Source: Vavraia culicis subsp. floridensis (lineage: Eukaryota > Microsporidia > Pleistophoridae). Taken from it: a stretch of DNA of 64,000 bases. This document shows, in pieces, positions 1 to 10,640 of the stretch. Position numbers and translations under genes: made by a program. Position 1 is the stretch's first letter. Every line of letters begins with the position of its first letter. The stretch spans positions 3,451 through 67,450 of the forward strand of contig NW_007360609.1 of the NCBI RefSeq assembly GCF_000192795.1, written 5' to 3'. The notes under the pieces were generated by a model. The model saw only the letters and a list, made by a program, of their open reading frames with translations, was not told where the DNA came from and ran no database searches.

Positions 1-712
1 GGTCATCGTTTCGTCTCGCCTTTTTGAGCCGCTTCTTCATCGCTTTCAGCTTCTTTTTCTTCACATCCACAATTTTCTTCAGTTTTCTGTACTCCTCAAC
101 ATCAAACACACTCGTACGTCGCTTCAAATACTTTGTGTCCACGATTATCGGTATTATCAGCATCATTGCGATTCTTTTGCTGATCTCGGCACCCATGTAC
201 TTGGAGACAAGCGTTGTTGCACTGCCCACATCGATATCAATGTATATTCTTTTGACCGATGAAATGTTCTTTTCAAGCTTGTGGTGGTCTATTATCATGT
301 TAATGTCACAGTGGCTCAGCTCCTCCACCGGCTTATTGTGGTCGGTCATGAAAAGCTCAATTTTCTTTCCCTCGAGAGCAATTGTTTCATTTCCGCACAA
401 GAAGTACGTGCCGGCCCTGCGAACGCGCGGTGAGAAATTTCCCATTGGTCTTTCCAGAAATATCAAATCGTCGATGTTTACCTTCAAATGCTTGCACACC
501 CACATCAGCTCTCCCTTGCATTCAAAGACTTCCTTTCTCATGTTAACGACGTGCACAACGTTCTGCGAGTATGCCAGGACCAACGATCCCAAGAAGCTGT
601 CCAAATCGCATCCTTCGTTACCCAAGGCAATTTTTAGTTCACTGTGCGTAATTTTCTTTTTGTTTTCCTTCAAGAACTTGTCAAAGTCCATTAGTTTCTT
701 ACCTTTACCCAT
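1..712 (-). CDS. PPX1: Exopolyphosphatase-like DHH phosphoesterase (PPX1/prune family), 3' end cut by window
   Basis: The ATG is at 712 and the reading frame stays open to the window edge, giving about 237 N-terminal residues; the C-terminal DHHA2-type domain lies outside. The metal-binding motifs are visible in order: GNEGCDLDS (about 31-39), matching the first motif of yeast PPX1; TDHN (about 123-126); IIDHH (about 140-144); and DVGSATTLV (about 161-169), matching the VGS-x-x-T segment of PPX1/prune proteins. Known PPX1 enzymes remove terminal phosphate from polyphosphate in the cytosol, using metal ions bound by these Asp and His residues. All visible catalytic residues are intact. Family assignment is strong; choice between exopolyphosphatase and a related pyrophosphatase is inference. 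The tail of the visible part is very Lys-rich (about 210-237), which may be an insertion between the DHH and DHHA2 domains. Confidence 0.85.
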   Translation of the reverse strand, partial: MGKGKKLMDFDKFLKENKKKITHSELKIALGNEGCDLDSFLGSLVLAYSQNVVHVVNMRKEVFECKGELMWVCKHLKVNIDDLIFLERPMGNFSPRVRRAGTYFLCGNETIALEGKKIELFMTDHNKPVEELSHCDINMIIDHHKLEKNISSVKRIYIDIDVGSATTLVSKYMGAEISKRIAMMLIIPIIVDTKYLKRRTSVFDVEEYRKLKKIVDVKKKKLKAMKKRLKKARRNDD

Positions 713-1605
713 TTCGTTCCAATTTTGTTTGCTTTTATTTTATTTTAATTTAAAATATCAAAACTCCGAAAGTTTTACAAATTAACCAAAATTACCATTT
801 ATTGTGAATTGGTCTTTGTAGGTGCTGTTCATTTCTCTATTCACACGTTTTATTACAAAAAGCGTAGTTTTACTCCCCATGATGCACATACTTCTGTTTG
901 TATTCAGGTTTTTTTGTAAAATGCATCCTTTCAACGAGACCCGTGTTTGAATCAATTCAAAGTTTTTGCCATAAAAATTATCGTACATTAAATCATTCTA
1001 TAATACCTGCTTATACCAACGCTTTAAGGTCCTCCATAGCAGTAATGCCCTTTACGAGCATTGGTATGAAAGTACTTTGCGGTCCATCGAGGTATGGACA
1101 CACGCACCAAGTCTTTACACCATACCATTTGATTGCACGCACCAAGTCTTGTCACCATACCAAAATGCTTAGATCAAATTACACGAAGGGCCCTGTTCAA
1201 ATACTTGTGCTTTTGAAGAGCGGGTTGTGCAGCACTATGAATGTAGGGCGGATCAAATGAATACAAATACCGCACGTGAGAGACAATCAAAGCGGTAAGT
1301 ACGTTTGGTCTGGAACGATAAATTACACGGGTGGTTTAAGCACTACCTGTGGAATCAGAACACATGCATTCCCTGAGCAGGTTCATATTTTTCGTGTGCG
1401 TGCCCTTTTTCGGTTTATCATACGAATTAAACACAACGTAAGGAGCAGTGCCGTATTTATTTTTTGTAGAAACAAAGCGTTTAATTCATTTGCCTAGTTA
1501 GCGGAAAAACCGTGTCATTAAATGGGAAAGGGCTATAACCATTAAATACGGTGGTAGACCACACCGCATCTCCTCTACCACAAAAATACGAAATAATGCC
1601 GTGCA
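713..1605. other. Intergenic region between divergent-end neighbours, with a 35-nt direct repeat
   Basis: No convincing gene. The 15-mer CACGCACCAAGTCTT occurs at 1101 and again at 1136, so a 35-nt unit is duplicated, with a similar CACCATACCA stretch following each copy. Open frames here are short, lack motifs and overlap on both strands. Confidence 0.5.
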
Positions 1606-2241
1606 CTAAACCAAAATATTAACCCTCACCGCCAGCGTTGATCCCTGGTCATAACAATAAACAAGCAAAAAGTCCTCAAAAACGCAGAACACCATCATGT
1701 TGTCCAGCAGGTCCTCCATAAACAGTAAATCCCCCACCCGCACCTTCACATCGATGCTCTCAACATTGCTGATCCGCACTTTGCACGCTTTGAAGGTAAA
1801 ATTGTAGTTTATCACCTCGTGCACACCACACTGTACCGTGCCATCATCACTAACACGCATTTCCATGGTGGATCTTCCCTCCAGCTTTATTACGAATTTT
1901 ACAAATTCAACGGGACATTCAAAGCTTATCAACGGTTCGTCAACGTATAAATCGTTCTGATCCACCTCACCAACCATTATTTTCTGTTTTAGTGTGCAAC
2001 TGCCGGAATTTCCTACCAGTTCTAGCGTGTCAGCCGTGAGCTGGTACGTAAAGCTGCACTGAGCAATTTGGCACAGCGCAGTGCTGTTTATTGAGAAGGA
2101 ATGGTTGGTAAAGGCAGGTAATTCTAAGAAGAATCTGCTGGTGTACACCTGTGTTGGCGTGATTGACAGCGTTGTGGTGTACTTTCTGAGGATGTTTAAC
2201 CGTTTTGAGAGCAGCGAGCATACGTTAAAGAAACCCTGCAT
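1606..2241 (-). CDS. Uncharacterised 211-residue protein, possibly sliding-clamp-like (Rad1/Hus1 type)
   Basis: The ATG at 2241 is preceded directly by CCC on the coding strand, a feature shared with many genes here. The protein has no signal peptide or membrane segment. It reads as a succession of short beta-strand-like segments, for example ISFECPVEFVKFVIKL (about 104-119), TVQCGVHEVINYNFTFKACK and, at the C-terminus, DNMMVFCVFEDFLLVYCYDQ. This order, a mid-protein strand-helix pair and a C-terminal strand run, recalls PCNA-fold checkpoint clamps such as Rad1 or Hus1, but I see no diagnostic motif and it is shorter than those proteins. The fold idea is inference only; it should be treated as a hypothetical protein. 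Its 3' end faces a region without genes. Confidence 0.55.
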   Translation of the reverse strand: MQGFFNVCSLLSKRLNILRKYTTTLSITPTQVYTSRFFLELPAFTNHSFSINSTALCQIAQCSFTYQLTADTLELVGNSGSCTLKQKIMVGEVDQNDLYVDEPLISFECPVEFVKFVIKLEGRSTMEMRVSDDGTVQCGVHEVINYNFTFKACKVRISNVESIDVKVRVGDLLFMEDLLDNMMVFCVFEDFLLVYCYDQGSTLAVRVNILV

Positions 2242-2244
2242 GGG

Positions 2245-3814
2245 CTGAAGGCCGGGGTTGATCAGCGATCAAAAATACGTAAATTTTAGCGAGCAGCGGC
2301 ACCATGCCAAATAAATGCGCGTACGTGGTCTTCATACCATTTCAACCATGGAAATACCAGGGAATACACGTGTACGAGCGGTAACATCATTCTTTGTCAC
2401 ATATTTCATTTTCAAACGGTACGTGCAAAACATAATCCAATAGAGCGCCAACGTGATTGATAACGATGCATACCACACCTTTGGTTTTATACGGCACAGC
2501 GACCGGTCTTGCCGCAGCAGCAAGGGTTATCCACGGTCATGCCGTTTAAGCCATGTAGAACGCAGGTTAAACAAATTTAGCTGAGATTGCCATTCTCAAC
2601 ACGAAGAAAAAAATGTTTCTGTCATAGCATACAAGAAGTACAGCTCATTTTGCACCACCGGATAAGCACAGGCCATACGATGCCGAGTTCACTCCCAAAA
2701 ACCTAAATTTGTTCTGATTGAGGTGTGCGATCACCCCAAAATTGTAAAGAACAAATTCACTTAATACCTCGATCACGCTCTCCTTAAGAGCGCTATTTTA
2801 AAATTATCCACAAAAATTTAAATTTCTTACAAATTGTTGCTTAGCGTGCCCGTATAAAACAGCTCTGCTGTTACAAAAGCATCTTTTAAACACGTTAGGT
2901 GCACAGCGGTGTGGTGTAAAATGGTGAATAAGCATACGTTCAGTAAAAGGTGTTCAGAACAGCGCTATATCCTAGAAAAGGCAGCTCAACAATCATGCGA
3001 TAAATACTACAAATACGAGACATTCATAGAAATGGTTTTTCTATACCTCATTTACACCGTAACGGTCAACAGAACATCTCCTCTTGCATTCACTTGCTCA
3101 TTTCTTCTCCTCCTTTTCATTTTCCTCTTTCCACCTATCGCTCTACAAGCCGTTAATTCGTTCTGTACAATCACCCAGCATCAGCATTGGTCAGCCATGT
3201 AAGCGTTCTCTGTACGTACCATTTAACATTACAAAGATGTGTCACCAACGTAGTTAAGAACGCATTCCGTATTTGATGCGATCACTAAAGTTAACCTTCT
3301 TCCAAATCCACTACTTCCTATTTTATACCATTTAATTAGCCCTGCATGTATGCATTGGTAAAGTGTTAATAAAATGTGTTTATTTGATAGCATATTTTAC
3401 CAATATTTTACCATTTACCAATATTTAGCCATCTACCAACATTTAACCATTTACCAATATTTTACCATTTACCAAAATTATTAATATTTTATCATCTACC
3501 AAAATTTACACGTACTAACACCGCTGTGCCAGTACATCAGCACCACTGTTGTGTTTCTGTAACGGTAACCCGGTGTTCGCTCGGCCACTCATTTACAGGG
3601 GTAACTATTTGATTGCTTTACGTGCGAGGTATCCGTAATTACTACACCCTGCTCGCCAAGGCATTGTTAAGAATACGCCCCTGTTAACACACCTCACCAC
3701 AGCTGCGCAACCATAAACTAATCAATTCGCTAGTTTCTCTAAAAGGGGCTGTTCCCTGCCATTGGTGTGCAAGGCGCTCAATAAAAATAAAAAAGAATTG
3801 AATCGCTCACTCTC
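2245..3814. other. Gene-poor intergenic stretch upstream of the RING-CH gene
   Basis: No gene I can support. It holds the TACCA-type repeat at 3393-3510. An ATG-started frame of 93 codons at 2921-3202 has two hydrophobic stretches but no recognisable feature. The last 100 bases are AT-rich and lead into the ATG at 3815. Confidence 0.4.
3393..3510. repeat. Degenerate tandem repeat of TTTACCATTTACCAATA type
   Basis: Words TTTACCA and TACCAATATTT recur about every 20-23 bases from 3393 to about 3510 with point differences (ACCATCTACC, AACCATTTACC). It is noncoding and lies about 300 bases upstream of the RING-CH gene. Confidence 0.7.
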
Positions 3815-4633
3815 ATGTTTCTGTTCAAAAGCAGACAACCGAAACACAAGCAGACAAATCTGAGCGAGGTAAAAACGGTAAGTGCGATTGATCCTTCCGA
3901 ACGATGCAAAATTTGTTACATGTACAACAACCCGATAGATTCAACATGCGACTTAATATCACCATGCGGATGTAAGGGGAGCATCAAGTACGTGCACAAG
4001 ACGTGTCTCCGGCTGTGGCGGTTCAAGGGCAAGAACCTGCGGGAGATAAAAACGTGCGAGCAGTGTTTCTGCGAGTACAGGGTGGACGAGGACCTTATGC
4101 CAAACAAGATTGTGGTGCAGATGATCACCGTGGTTGCTACGGTGTTTCTGTTCGTTTTCTTCCATTTTGCGATCAACATCGTTGTCGAGTCCCTGTCTTT
4201 TATAATTGACGAGATTTTCTTCAACAGCAAGCACTTTCATGAGCCGTGCTATGAGCGGCTCAGCTATGCATTTAACGGGCGTGAGTACGCCAACGGTGCA
4301 ATGACGCGTGAGAGTGATGGTGCGCCCGCGAATGACACGTTCATCATTGGCAACAAGAAATTTTATCTCACAGGAAAGGACACGCTTCTCAAGCTCTCGT
4401 TCATGGAAACATCTGTGATAGTGCTCATTTTCTACCAGGTACTCTTCAACTACGGCCTCGTGAGCACGATCAATTTGTTCTTTACCCTTTGGCGCATCGT
4501 AAACTTCGAATACAAGATTGATTATTTCTTCCTGTTCGTGATTTGTATTTACTACTTCAAAAAGCTTTACAGGGCCTTGTACCTGCAGATTGATCACATA
4601 TCGTATTTTGTTATGAACTCAAATAATTTCTAA
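3815..4633 (+). CDS. RING-CH (MARCH-type) E3 ubiquitin ligase, membrane-anchored
   Basis: 272 residues from the ATG at 3815. A complete RING-CH zinc-binding domain is present: C31-x2-C34, C51-x-C53, H61-x2-C64 and C81-x2-C84, exactly the C4HC3 spacing of the MARCH/Doa10 family, with the typical SPCGCKGSIKYVHKTCL core. Such domains recruit an E2 and transfer ubiquitin to membrane or misfolded proteins. Downstream are at least three hydrophobic segments (about 97-125, 196-225, 230-258), so the domain is predicted to face the cytosol from an internal membrane. It is far shorter than Doa10/Ssm4, which has 14 membrane spans, and closer in size to MARCH proteins. The membrane it resides in cannot be read from sequence. 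Confidence 0.88.
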   Translation: MFLFKSRQPKHKQTNLSEVKTVSAIDPSERCKICYMYNNPIDSTCDLISPCGCKGSIKYVHKTCLRLWRFKGKNLREIKTCEQCFCEYRVDEDLMPNKIVVQMITVVATVFLFVFFHFAINIVVESLSFIIDEIFFNSKHFHEPCYERLSYAFNGREYANGAMTRESDGAPANDTFIIGNKKFYLTGKDTLLKLSFMETSVIVLIFYQVLFNYGLVSTINLFFTLWRIVNFEYKIDYFFLFVICIYYFKKLYRALYLQIDHISYFVMNSNNF

Positions 4634-5452
4634 GGAGCCCGCCATAGCACCGCACTACACATCACGAGCATTTTATTAAACGAAGTATTATTGGTATAGC
4701 GTGTTGTTATATTGTGCCAGTACCAATAGCGTATTCTTAGCACGTATTTTCTTCTATTCGTACCTGCTAAGTACTCAAATACCCACAGCATATTCTTAGC
4801 ACGTATTGTAAACCGATCCTTACCATTCAAATGGTACCACAGTTCAATACGCGCAATAATTTTGCTCCTTTTCTCCTCGTTGATTGCAATATAATACACT
4901 CCTGCTTATACGCTTTGCATCCTTTAGGATAACCGTTTAATATACAGCACAGTACCACGCAACAATATGTGCAACACCTTAATGCACTTTCATTTCTATG
5001 TTCATGTAATTTATGGTTTAATTATTTACGTATTATGCATCTTTCTAAGTGGGTAAGCACTTACATGCAAAAACGATCGTTTTATACCCCACGTGTAGTA
5101 CGTACCGAAAAGGATACGATCCTTTAAAATGCGCTTTACCGTGGTGCTGCACTAAACGTATTTAACTACCACGTACCTCGCAGTGATAGTAATTGTTCGT
5201 TCGATCTGAGTGATATGTGCAGGCGGTAGAGCTGGTCGCAGAACGAATCACAGAGTAATCGTCAATACAGCGATTACTTACCGATAAGATACGGCATTAG
5301 CAGCTATCAACCGGTACGTTACGGTATGATCAGCACATCAATCATAAACCATGATTATTAACCACTATACCAGTCTTTTCTTTCGTTGGAACGCAACCGT
5401 ATCAGCATACCGCCACTAAACCATACTTCTCATCTTTTACCTTTCTTTACGC
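4634..5452. other. Intergenic region between converging genes
   Basis: No gene seen. The 17-mer TATTCTTAGCACGTATT occurs at about 4732 and 4792, a 60-nt spaced direct repeat. The rest is AT-rich with many GTAC and TACCG words typical of noncoding DNA in the left half of the window. Confidence 0.45.
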
Positions 5453-7669
5453 TCAGCAGTCCCATTCCGAGTATATGCTAAACATCCTTAGCACCTTCTT
5501 TATCTTTATCAGGTCCTTTACGTATCTTTTGCATATCTCCAGCTCAACACTCACTTTGACAAACTGCGGGCTATTAAACCTTTCTATGGCACGTAAAGAT
5601 TCGTTTATCACTCCCACGAGTCTTTCATCATTTTCTATTGTTCCGCTCCTCACCACCATCTTGAGGCTCTGGTGTATCGCATTAAGCAGAATAAATTCTG
5701 CATAAAAAATGTTGCTCTGTATTCTGTAGAGATTCCTTTCTATGTCTATGCATGTATACGCCACGCATTTGTTATTGAGAACGCTTAGGGCCATGCTCTT
5801 CAATGCGCTGCATGTCTTTAACTTCTCATTTACCAGTGCACTCTTTTTTTGTGCATCATTATTTTCTACCTCGTGCTGCTCATGCATCATTTCTACCTTC
5901 TGTTCGTGCACCGCTCTTTGCATATCGATCTCTTTCAGCTTTTCTTCCTCGTACTTTTTTATTATTTCGGTATTTTTTATCTTTTCCTGCTCGTAATTCT
6001 TCTCCATTTCAATCTTCACTAGTTTTTCCTTCTCGTACTTCCTCTCCATCTTTGTTTTTTCCTTCTCGTATCGCCTCATCATCTCAACCTTTCCCTGCTC
6101 GTACCTCCTCACAACCTCCATTCTTTCCTCTTCGTACTTCTCGTCAACACGCATTAAACACGAACAGTAGTTCATTAAAGTACGTCTCTGCATAAACAGC
6201 ATTGCATCCTTAATTTTAAGTTTTACGCATTGCACCGCACATTTATGTGTACTACACCGGTCATCACCACTCATTTTGATCTCCTCTTTCATTTTCATCA
6301 CCAGCTTTTCCTTTCCGTTCCTTTTCTTAGAACCGTACCGTTCAACCCATCCATGCGCATTCACACTCCGTGTTACTTCCTGTTGAGCAGCTTCTTCAAA
6401 ATATTTGAGAATGTTGCTTACCACGCGCTCTCTCAGTTGTAATAAACGGTGTCGTGCGGTAAACCGGCACTCTTCCGCCTTCTGCTCTTTTACATCCCCG
6501 ATATAATCGTGCATGTGCTGCACCACTCTCTTCTCCTCTTCTCTAAGTGCTCTAGCACCGGCATCATCAACCAAGCCATAATTCACAAAATCATCGTTCA
6601 ACCTGTTCCGATTGTTAAAATTGACAAGAAAGTCACGCTCATCAATGCTATTCAGCACTACATCACCATTCTTGGCACACACCATGTGCTCCTTTCGTGC
6701 ATCTCTTCTATCTGTGCTCACCACCCCCATCCCAGCCATCATTCCCACGAATACGTCCATTTCTTTGTAAATCACTGTCCTGATCATTTCTATGCTCCTT
6801 TCAATTTCTTTCTTCATAATCAGCAGCTTGCACTCATCTCTCCTCAAAAAAGGAAACGATGCGTATTCGTTCAATCGCTTGTAATTTCTGAGATGAGGAG
6901 ATGATCTTGTGCTTGTTAGCCGGTCTGTACCGTGCTGTTCAGCCGTATTCTTGGTGTTCATGGGCAGGGTGCTGTTCAGTTCTGTTATCACGTTCTCATA
7001 CGCATAATCATTCTTTCTGATATTTTGTTTTTCATCACCGCCGTAGTTTTTATGCGTTGGTCTCGCTACTTTGAATACACCGTATTTTTTATCCACGGGC
7101 TCTATCTCAGTACGGTATTTTGGACCGATGTATTTTACTTCATGGACATGACCATAGACTTGTCCCACCTCCGTACTTCTAATGCAATGCCCATTATCGT
7201 TCCCGGTGCCATGCCCATTTTCGTTCCCGGTGCCATGCCCATTTTCGTTCCCGGCGCCATGCCCATTTTCGTTCCCGGTGCCATACCCATTATCGTTCCC
7301 GGTGCCATACCCATTATCGTTCCCGGTGCCCTGCCCATTATCGTTCCCGGTGCCACATCCATCAGCAACCCATTCATCCATACCGTTCAACACACCCTCC
7401 TCCCTACACATTCTCTCTTTCTCTACCAACTCAACCATCTTCATCACACTCTCGCTCATCCTTCTCCTCATTTCCTTCATCTTCATCACCAAACACTCCT
7501 TCACACCCATCACACGTACCATTTCATCACATCTCCTCCCCACATGCACATCCATCCTCCTTATCGTTTGTAAAATGCTCATCTTCATTTCTAATCGCTC
7601 TTTCGTGCACCGCAATGCATGCACTTCAAGCGCAAGTGCTAAATTGCTCGTAAGATGTGCTGCTGTCAT
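5453..7669 (-). CDS. 738-residue coiled-coil protein with Gly/Asn tandem repeat, function unknown
   Basis: ATG at 7669, no signal peptide or membrane segment. Residues about 1-90 are helical and charged with many Met, Arg and Glu. Residues about 105-162 form a tandem repeat of eight-residue units such as GTGNDNGY and GTGNENGH. A second long heptad-like stretch rich in Glu, Lys and Arg lies at about 510-625, with repeated YEKEK and YEQEK words. The C-terminal about 90 residues are less repetitive and probably helical. This layout suggests a filament, tether or scaffold, for example of the cytoskeleton or spindle pole, but there is no motif to support a specific role. The eight-residue repeats are encoded by near-identical 24-nt units, so copy number probably varies between isolates. 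Confidence 0.8.
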   Translation of the reverse strand: MTAAHLTSNLALALEVHALRCTKERLEMKMSILQTIRRMDVHVGRRCDEMVRVMGVKECLVMKMKEMRRRMSESVMKMVELVEKERMCREEGVLNGMDEWVADGCGTGNDNGQGTGNDNGYGTGNDNGYGTGNENGHGAGNENGHGTGNENGHGTGNDNGHCIRSTEVGQVYGHVHEVKYIGPKYRTEIEPVDKKYGVFKVARPTHKNYGGDEKQNIRKNDYAYENVITELNSTLPMNTKNTAEQHGTDRLTSTRSSPHLRNYKRLNEYASFPFLRRDECKLLIMKKEIERSIEMIRTVIYKEMDVFVGMMAGMGVVSTDRRDARKEHMVCAKNGDVVLNSIDERDFLVNFNNRNRLNDDFVNYGLVDDAGARALREEEKRVVQHMHDYIGDVKEQKAEECRFTARHRLLQLRERVVSNILKYFEEAAQQEVTRSVNAHGWVERYGSKKRNGKEKLVMKMKEEIKMSGDDRCSTHKCAVQCVKLKIKDAMLFMQRRTLMNYCSCLMRVDEKYEEERMEVVRRYEQGKVEMMRRYEKEKTKMERKYEKEKLVKIEMEKNYEQEKIKNTEIIKKYEEEKLKEIDMQRAVHEQKVEMMHEQHEVENNDAQKKSALVNEKLKTCSALKSMALSVLNNKCVAYTCIDIERNLYRIQSNIFYAEFILLNAIHQSLKMVVRSGTIENDERLVGVINESLRAIERFNSPQFVKVSVELEICKRYVKDLIKIKKVLRMFSIYSEWDC
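7184..7360. repeat. Coding minisatellite, 24-nt unit, about seven copies
   Basis: On the plus strand the unit reads like TGCCCATTATCGTTCCCGG; copies differ mainly by single changes (ATTATC or ATTTTC, GGTGCC or GGCGCC). The period is a multiple of three and encodes the Gly/Asn repeat of the 738-residue protein in frame. Confidence 0.9.
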
Positions 7670-8833
7670 CGTTCTAAACTCGCTTGTTTCTGTTTATGCG
7701 ATGTTTTACATTTTTATGCTTTTTTTATTGTGAAACGCACTGTTTTATGGTATTGATTTGGAGTGGGCATTAATTCTGCGTTTTAATGCTCTACCTCGTA
7801 ATTAAATAATTTATATTCTGTTCAACGCTCTACCTCGTAATTAAATAATTTATATTCTGTTCAACGCTCTACCTAGTAATTAAATAATTTATTCTGTTCA
7901 ACGCTCTTCTTCATAGTTTATTTAGTGTTTTTACCATAATTAAAGAATTTACCTCAGAAACGATTCCTTATTCTGCGTTGATAGGGGTAAATAATTTTAG
8001 CAACAAGGAATTGCGCACCACATGGTGACAACCAAGGGATTAACAGAGCTGTACTGTTATGCTATGATCGCTGAATTAAGAGGCGTTAATTTGTGCGTAA
8101 AATGAAAGGAATCAGAAGAATTATTTGCTGTGAGGGGTATTTAACATGCACATGAAAGCAACCAGATCACACCTTTACTAGGAGCATTCTTGCTTTCATA
8201 CCCATGAATACTTCGCAAAGGATATTTTAACACAGATATAGAACGGTCTAGGACTGGTAATGCAGCATGCCACCCTTTTCTTGGTATAACTCGTGTATGT
8301 TACTTCGTAACGGGTAGATGAAGAAAGGCAAAGCTATGCATGAAGATAAGAATTTACCATAAAGCGGCGGAAAGCGTAACTGAGGTACCGAGCAGATTTA
8401 ATTTATCATGCGAAAGAATAAAAAGGTACATGAACAGGGATAAGTGTTGTAATGAGAATGCTGTGCAAATACGAATAGTGCAACGAGAAAGGACGAATCG
8501 TAATTCGTGGGCTTGCGTGTTTAAGATGATACTCTTAACATGGTAACCGTGTAAGGGATGAATAGCATGTTTTGTGCAGGATAGACGTATTTATGATTTC
8601 TATGTGCATGAATAACAAAAAACTATTTAACGAATCGGCATGAACAACAACATTAACGTAATAAGTACAGCACTGCAACACATGTGCTCTTTCAGTACTA
8701 CGCAATTCACACTGCCAACGCTTACATAACTTGATTAATGCCCACTGCGTTAAAAATAGTTTGCTGGTTGTTCATGCATTACACGAATACATTTTTCATT
8801 TTGAGATAAAAAATAAAAATTTTGAGCCCTTGC
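7670..8833. other. Intergenic region between divergently transcribed genes
   Basis: This shared upstream region of the coiled-coil gene and the Ran-binding-domain gene is over 1.1 kb, long for a microsporidian. It carries the 39-nt tandem repeat described separately. No further gene is supported; a 68-codon frame at 8340 lacks any feature. Confidence 0.5.
7788..7910. repeat. Tandem repeat, 39-nt unit, three copies plus a partial fourth
   Basis: The unit starts GCTCTACCTCGTAATTAAAT; copies begin at 7788, 7827 and 7866, and a degenerate fourth start is at 7903. The first two are nearly identical, the third has one change and a two-base deletion. It is noncoding, 120 bases upstream of the coiled-coil gene start. 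Confidence 0.9.
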
Positions 8834-9646
8834 ATGATTATAGAAGAGACAGAACGGGAAAAGAACGAAACAGAGCGGCAAATAGACAGTGAGAATGGGA
8901 GTAGAGTGGAAAAGGAGGGGTGCGTAAAAATAAAAGAGGGTGATAAAGAAGGGTGTTCTGAGAGCGTAGAGGAGGGCCATGGCGAGAAGAGCAAGGATCA
9001 TAACAATGGAGAGTGTGTAAAAGAGGAAAACGGTGAAAAGAGTGGCAAAATGAATGGCGAAGTACAGGGGGGTGCTAAACAGGTAAATGTACAGATTAAA
9101 CCCGAGAGTGCGAGTACATCTTCAATATTTGACAGACCTGCTCAGCCCGTGCACAAGGGAAGCGAATTTCTAAAGGAGCGGAGCGATGCACTGTTTATTG
9201 AAAAGGAAGGATCTGACGTGTTGAACAAAACGGGAAGTACGGCAGATACAGAAGAGGATGGCAAGATAGTTATTTTCAAGGCGTCTTGTCAGTTGTTCAT
9301 GTTCTCAGAGAAGACGGGAGCGATAGAGCAGAGGGGTGAGGGACCCATTTACATAAAAAAGGTTGAGAAGCGCAATTTGTTCAAGCTGGCAATGGTAAGG
9401 GAGAAGATTTACAAACTGGGCTGCAACCATTTCATATTTCCGATCGGTAAGCTGCACAGGCATAAGACGAGTGCTAACACGTTTATATGGCTTACCAAGA
9501 GCGATAAGTGCGATGATGATGCAAAGAGCGAGGAGAGAACGTTTGTTGTTAAGTTTGGGAATGGAGAAGAGGCGGTACGGTTTGAGGATAGGTATGAATA
9601 TGCGATGGATGAGAATGTTAAAATGTTGAAGAGTATGAAGAAGTAA
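8834..9646 (+). CDS. Ran-binding-domain protein (RanBP1/Yrb2-like)
   Basis: I start at the ATG at 8834 (270 residues); the frame is open a few codons earlier but only from a TTG. GAGCCC lies just upstream. Residues 1-140 are acidic, Glu/Lys/Gly-rich and probably disordered. Residues about 145-265 match a Ran-binding domain: a strand with the LFMFSEK core, then ERGEGPIYIKK-like spacing (QRGEGPIYIKK here), a run around LAMVREKIYKLGCNHF corresponding to the VMR...LNH segment, a FIWL strand, and a C-terminal F-x-x-x-F helix. Such domains bind Ran-GTP and promote GTP hydrolysis or export-complex disassembly at the nuclear pore. The long acidic N-terminus resembles Yrb2/RanBP3 or Nup2 more than the short RanBP1, but no clear FG repeats are seen. 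Confidence 0.75.
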   Translation: MIIEETEREKNETERQIDSENGSRVEKEGCVKIKEGDKEGCSESVEEGHGEKSKDHNNGECVKEENGEKSGKMNGEVQGGAKQVNVQIKPESASTSSIFDRPAQPVHKGSEFLKERSDALFIEKEGSDVLNKTGSTADTEEDGKIVIFKASCQLFMFSEKTGAIEQRGEGPIYIKKVEKRNLFKLAMVREKIYKLGCNHFIFPIGKLHRHKTSANTFIWLTKSDKCDDDAKSEERTFVVKFGNGEEAVRFEDRYEYAMDENVKMLKSMKK

Positions 9647-10640
9647 GCGGTACGTTTCTATAAAAAAATAATTTTAAAAGTTGTTATTAACATGGTATTA
9701 TTTATGATGTTAGCTATGGATCAGCATTTTGTATTTGTATTTTTTACCAATAAGTACCATCTCAACCCTATATCAGGCTAATATTACCATATCAGTTTAT
9801 TATCTCGTTCTCATTATCTCAACCACACCATCTCATAGCTAATATCACAATTATATTTCTTACAGATAAAAAGAAAACTCGAAATATGATTGGTCAGTTC
9901 TGCGAAATAAATTATTTGACCCTTCGATAAAAATAAAAAATGCTTATTTCATGTATTTGCACTGAATGAAGAGTCTAAAGTTGTTGTACAACTCATTCTT
10001 TCCGAAACACCCTCAATTTTTCTCTACTAAAAACATCAAAACACGATCACCGAATAGTAGCTAATTAATTAACCCCTAACATAAAATCTTAAACAATAGA
10101 AAAAACATAATACGAAATATGAAAAGAAGAAAGTATCAAAGAATGGAAAGAACAGTTTTAACCGTTTTATAAATGGAAATAGCGCAGTTATTATGAAATA
10201 AAATCATATTTACCATATGAAAAAATCTGCTGTTTTACTCGCTTTGAGCAATGCAGGCAATTATTTACGCTTACAGTACCAGATCACTTCTACATTTGCA
10301 GTACGAGTTCGACTCTCCGTATTTGCGGTACGATCGGTGCTTTTCACTGGTGATATAATCGGTATTTTATGTTTGAGATGCTTGCATAGCTCTTCATGGC
10401 CTGCACTCATCGTTCCTATGCCCCCTCATGGCACACTTTCGCCGTTCCTACGCACGCATTCTACACGACTAGCAGCCACCGAACCGATAAAACGTTAAGA
10501 CATGCTTTGCATCCCTAACACCACGTAATACGCCGTGCAATTTGTCCAACAGCAATTACCGTCCTCTTACATCACCACATGAAACAAAACACGTATGAGT
10601 TGCTGTTGTTAGGAATAAAAACACCGCGCACCTGCGCTCT
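9647..10640. other. AT-rich intergenic stretch
   Basis: No gene supported. A 93-codon ATG frame at 10217-10498 has no conserved feature and unlike composition. No repeats noticed. Confidence 0.4.

Noticed and set aside
24..785. Plus-strand frame of 253 codons
   Set aside because: It is the antisense shadow of the PPX1-like gene, whose motifs are clear on the other strand.
2921..3202. 93-codon plus-strand frame with two hydrophobic parts
   Set aside because: No C tract, no motif, and composition like surrounding noncoding DNA; could be re-examined with RNA data.
10217..10498. 93-codon plus-strand frame
   Set aside because: No family feature, irregular composition, ends in AT-rich DNA.
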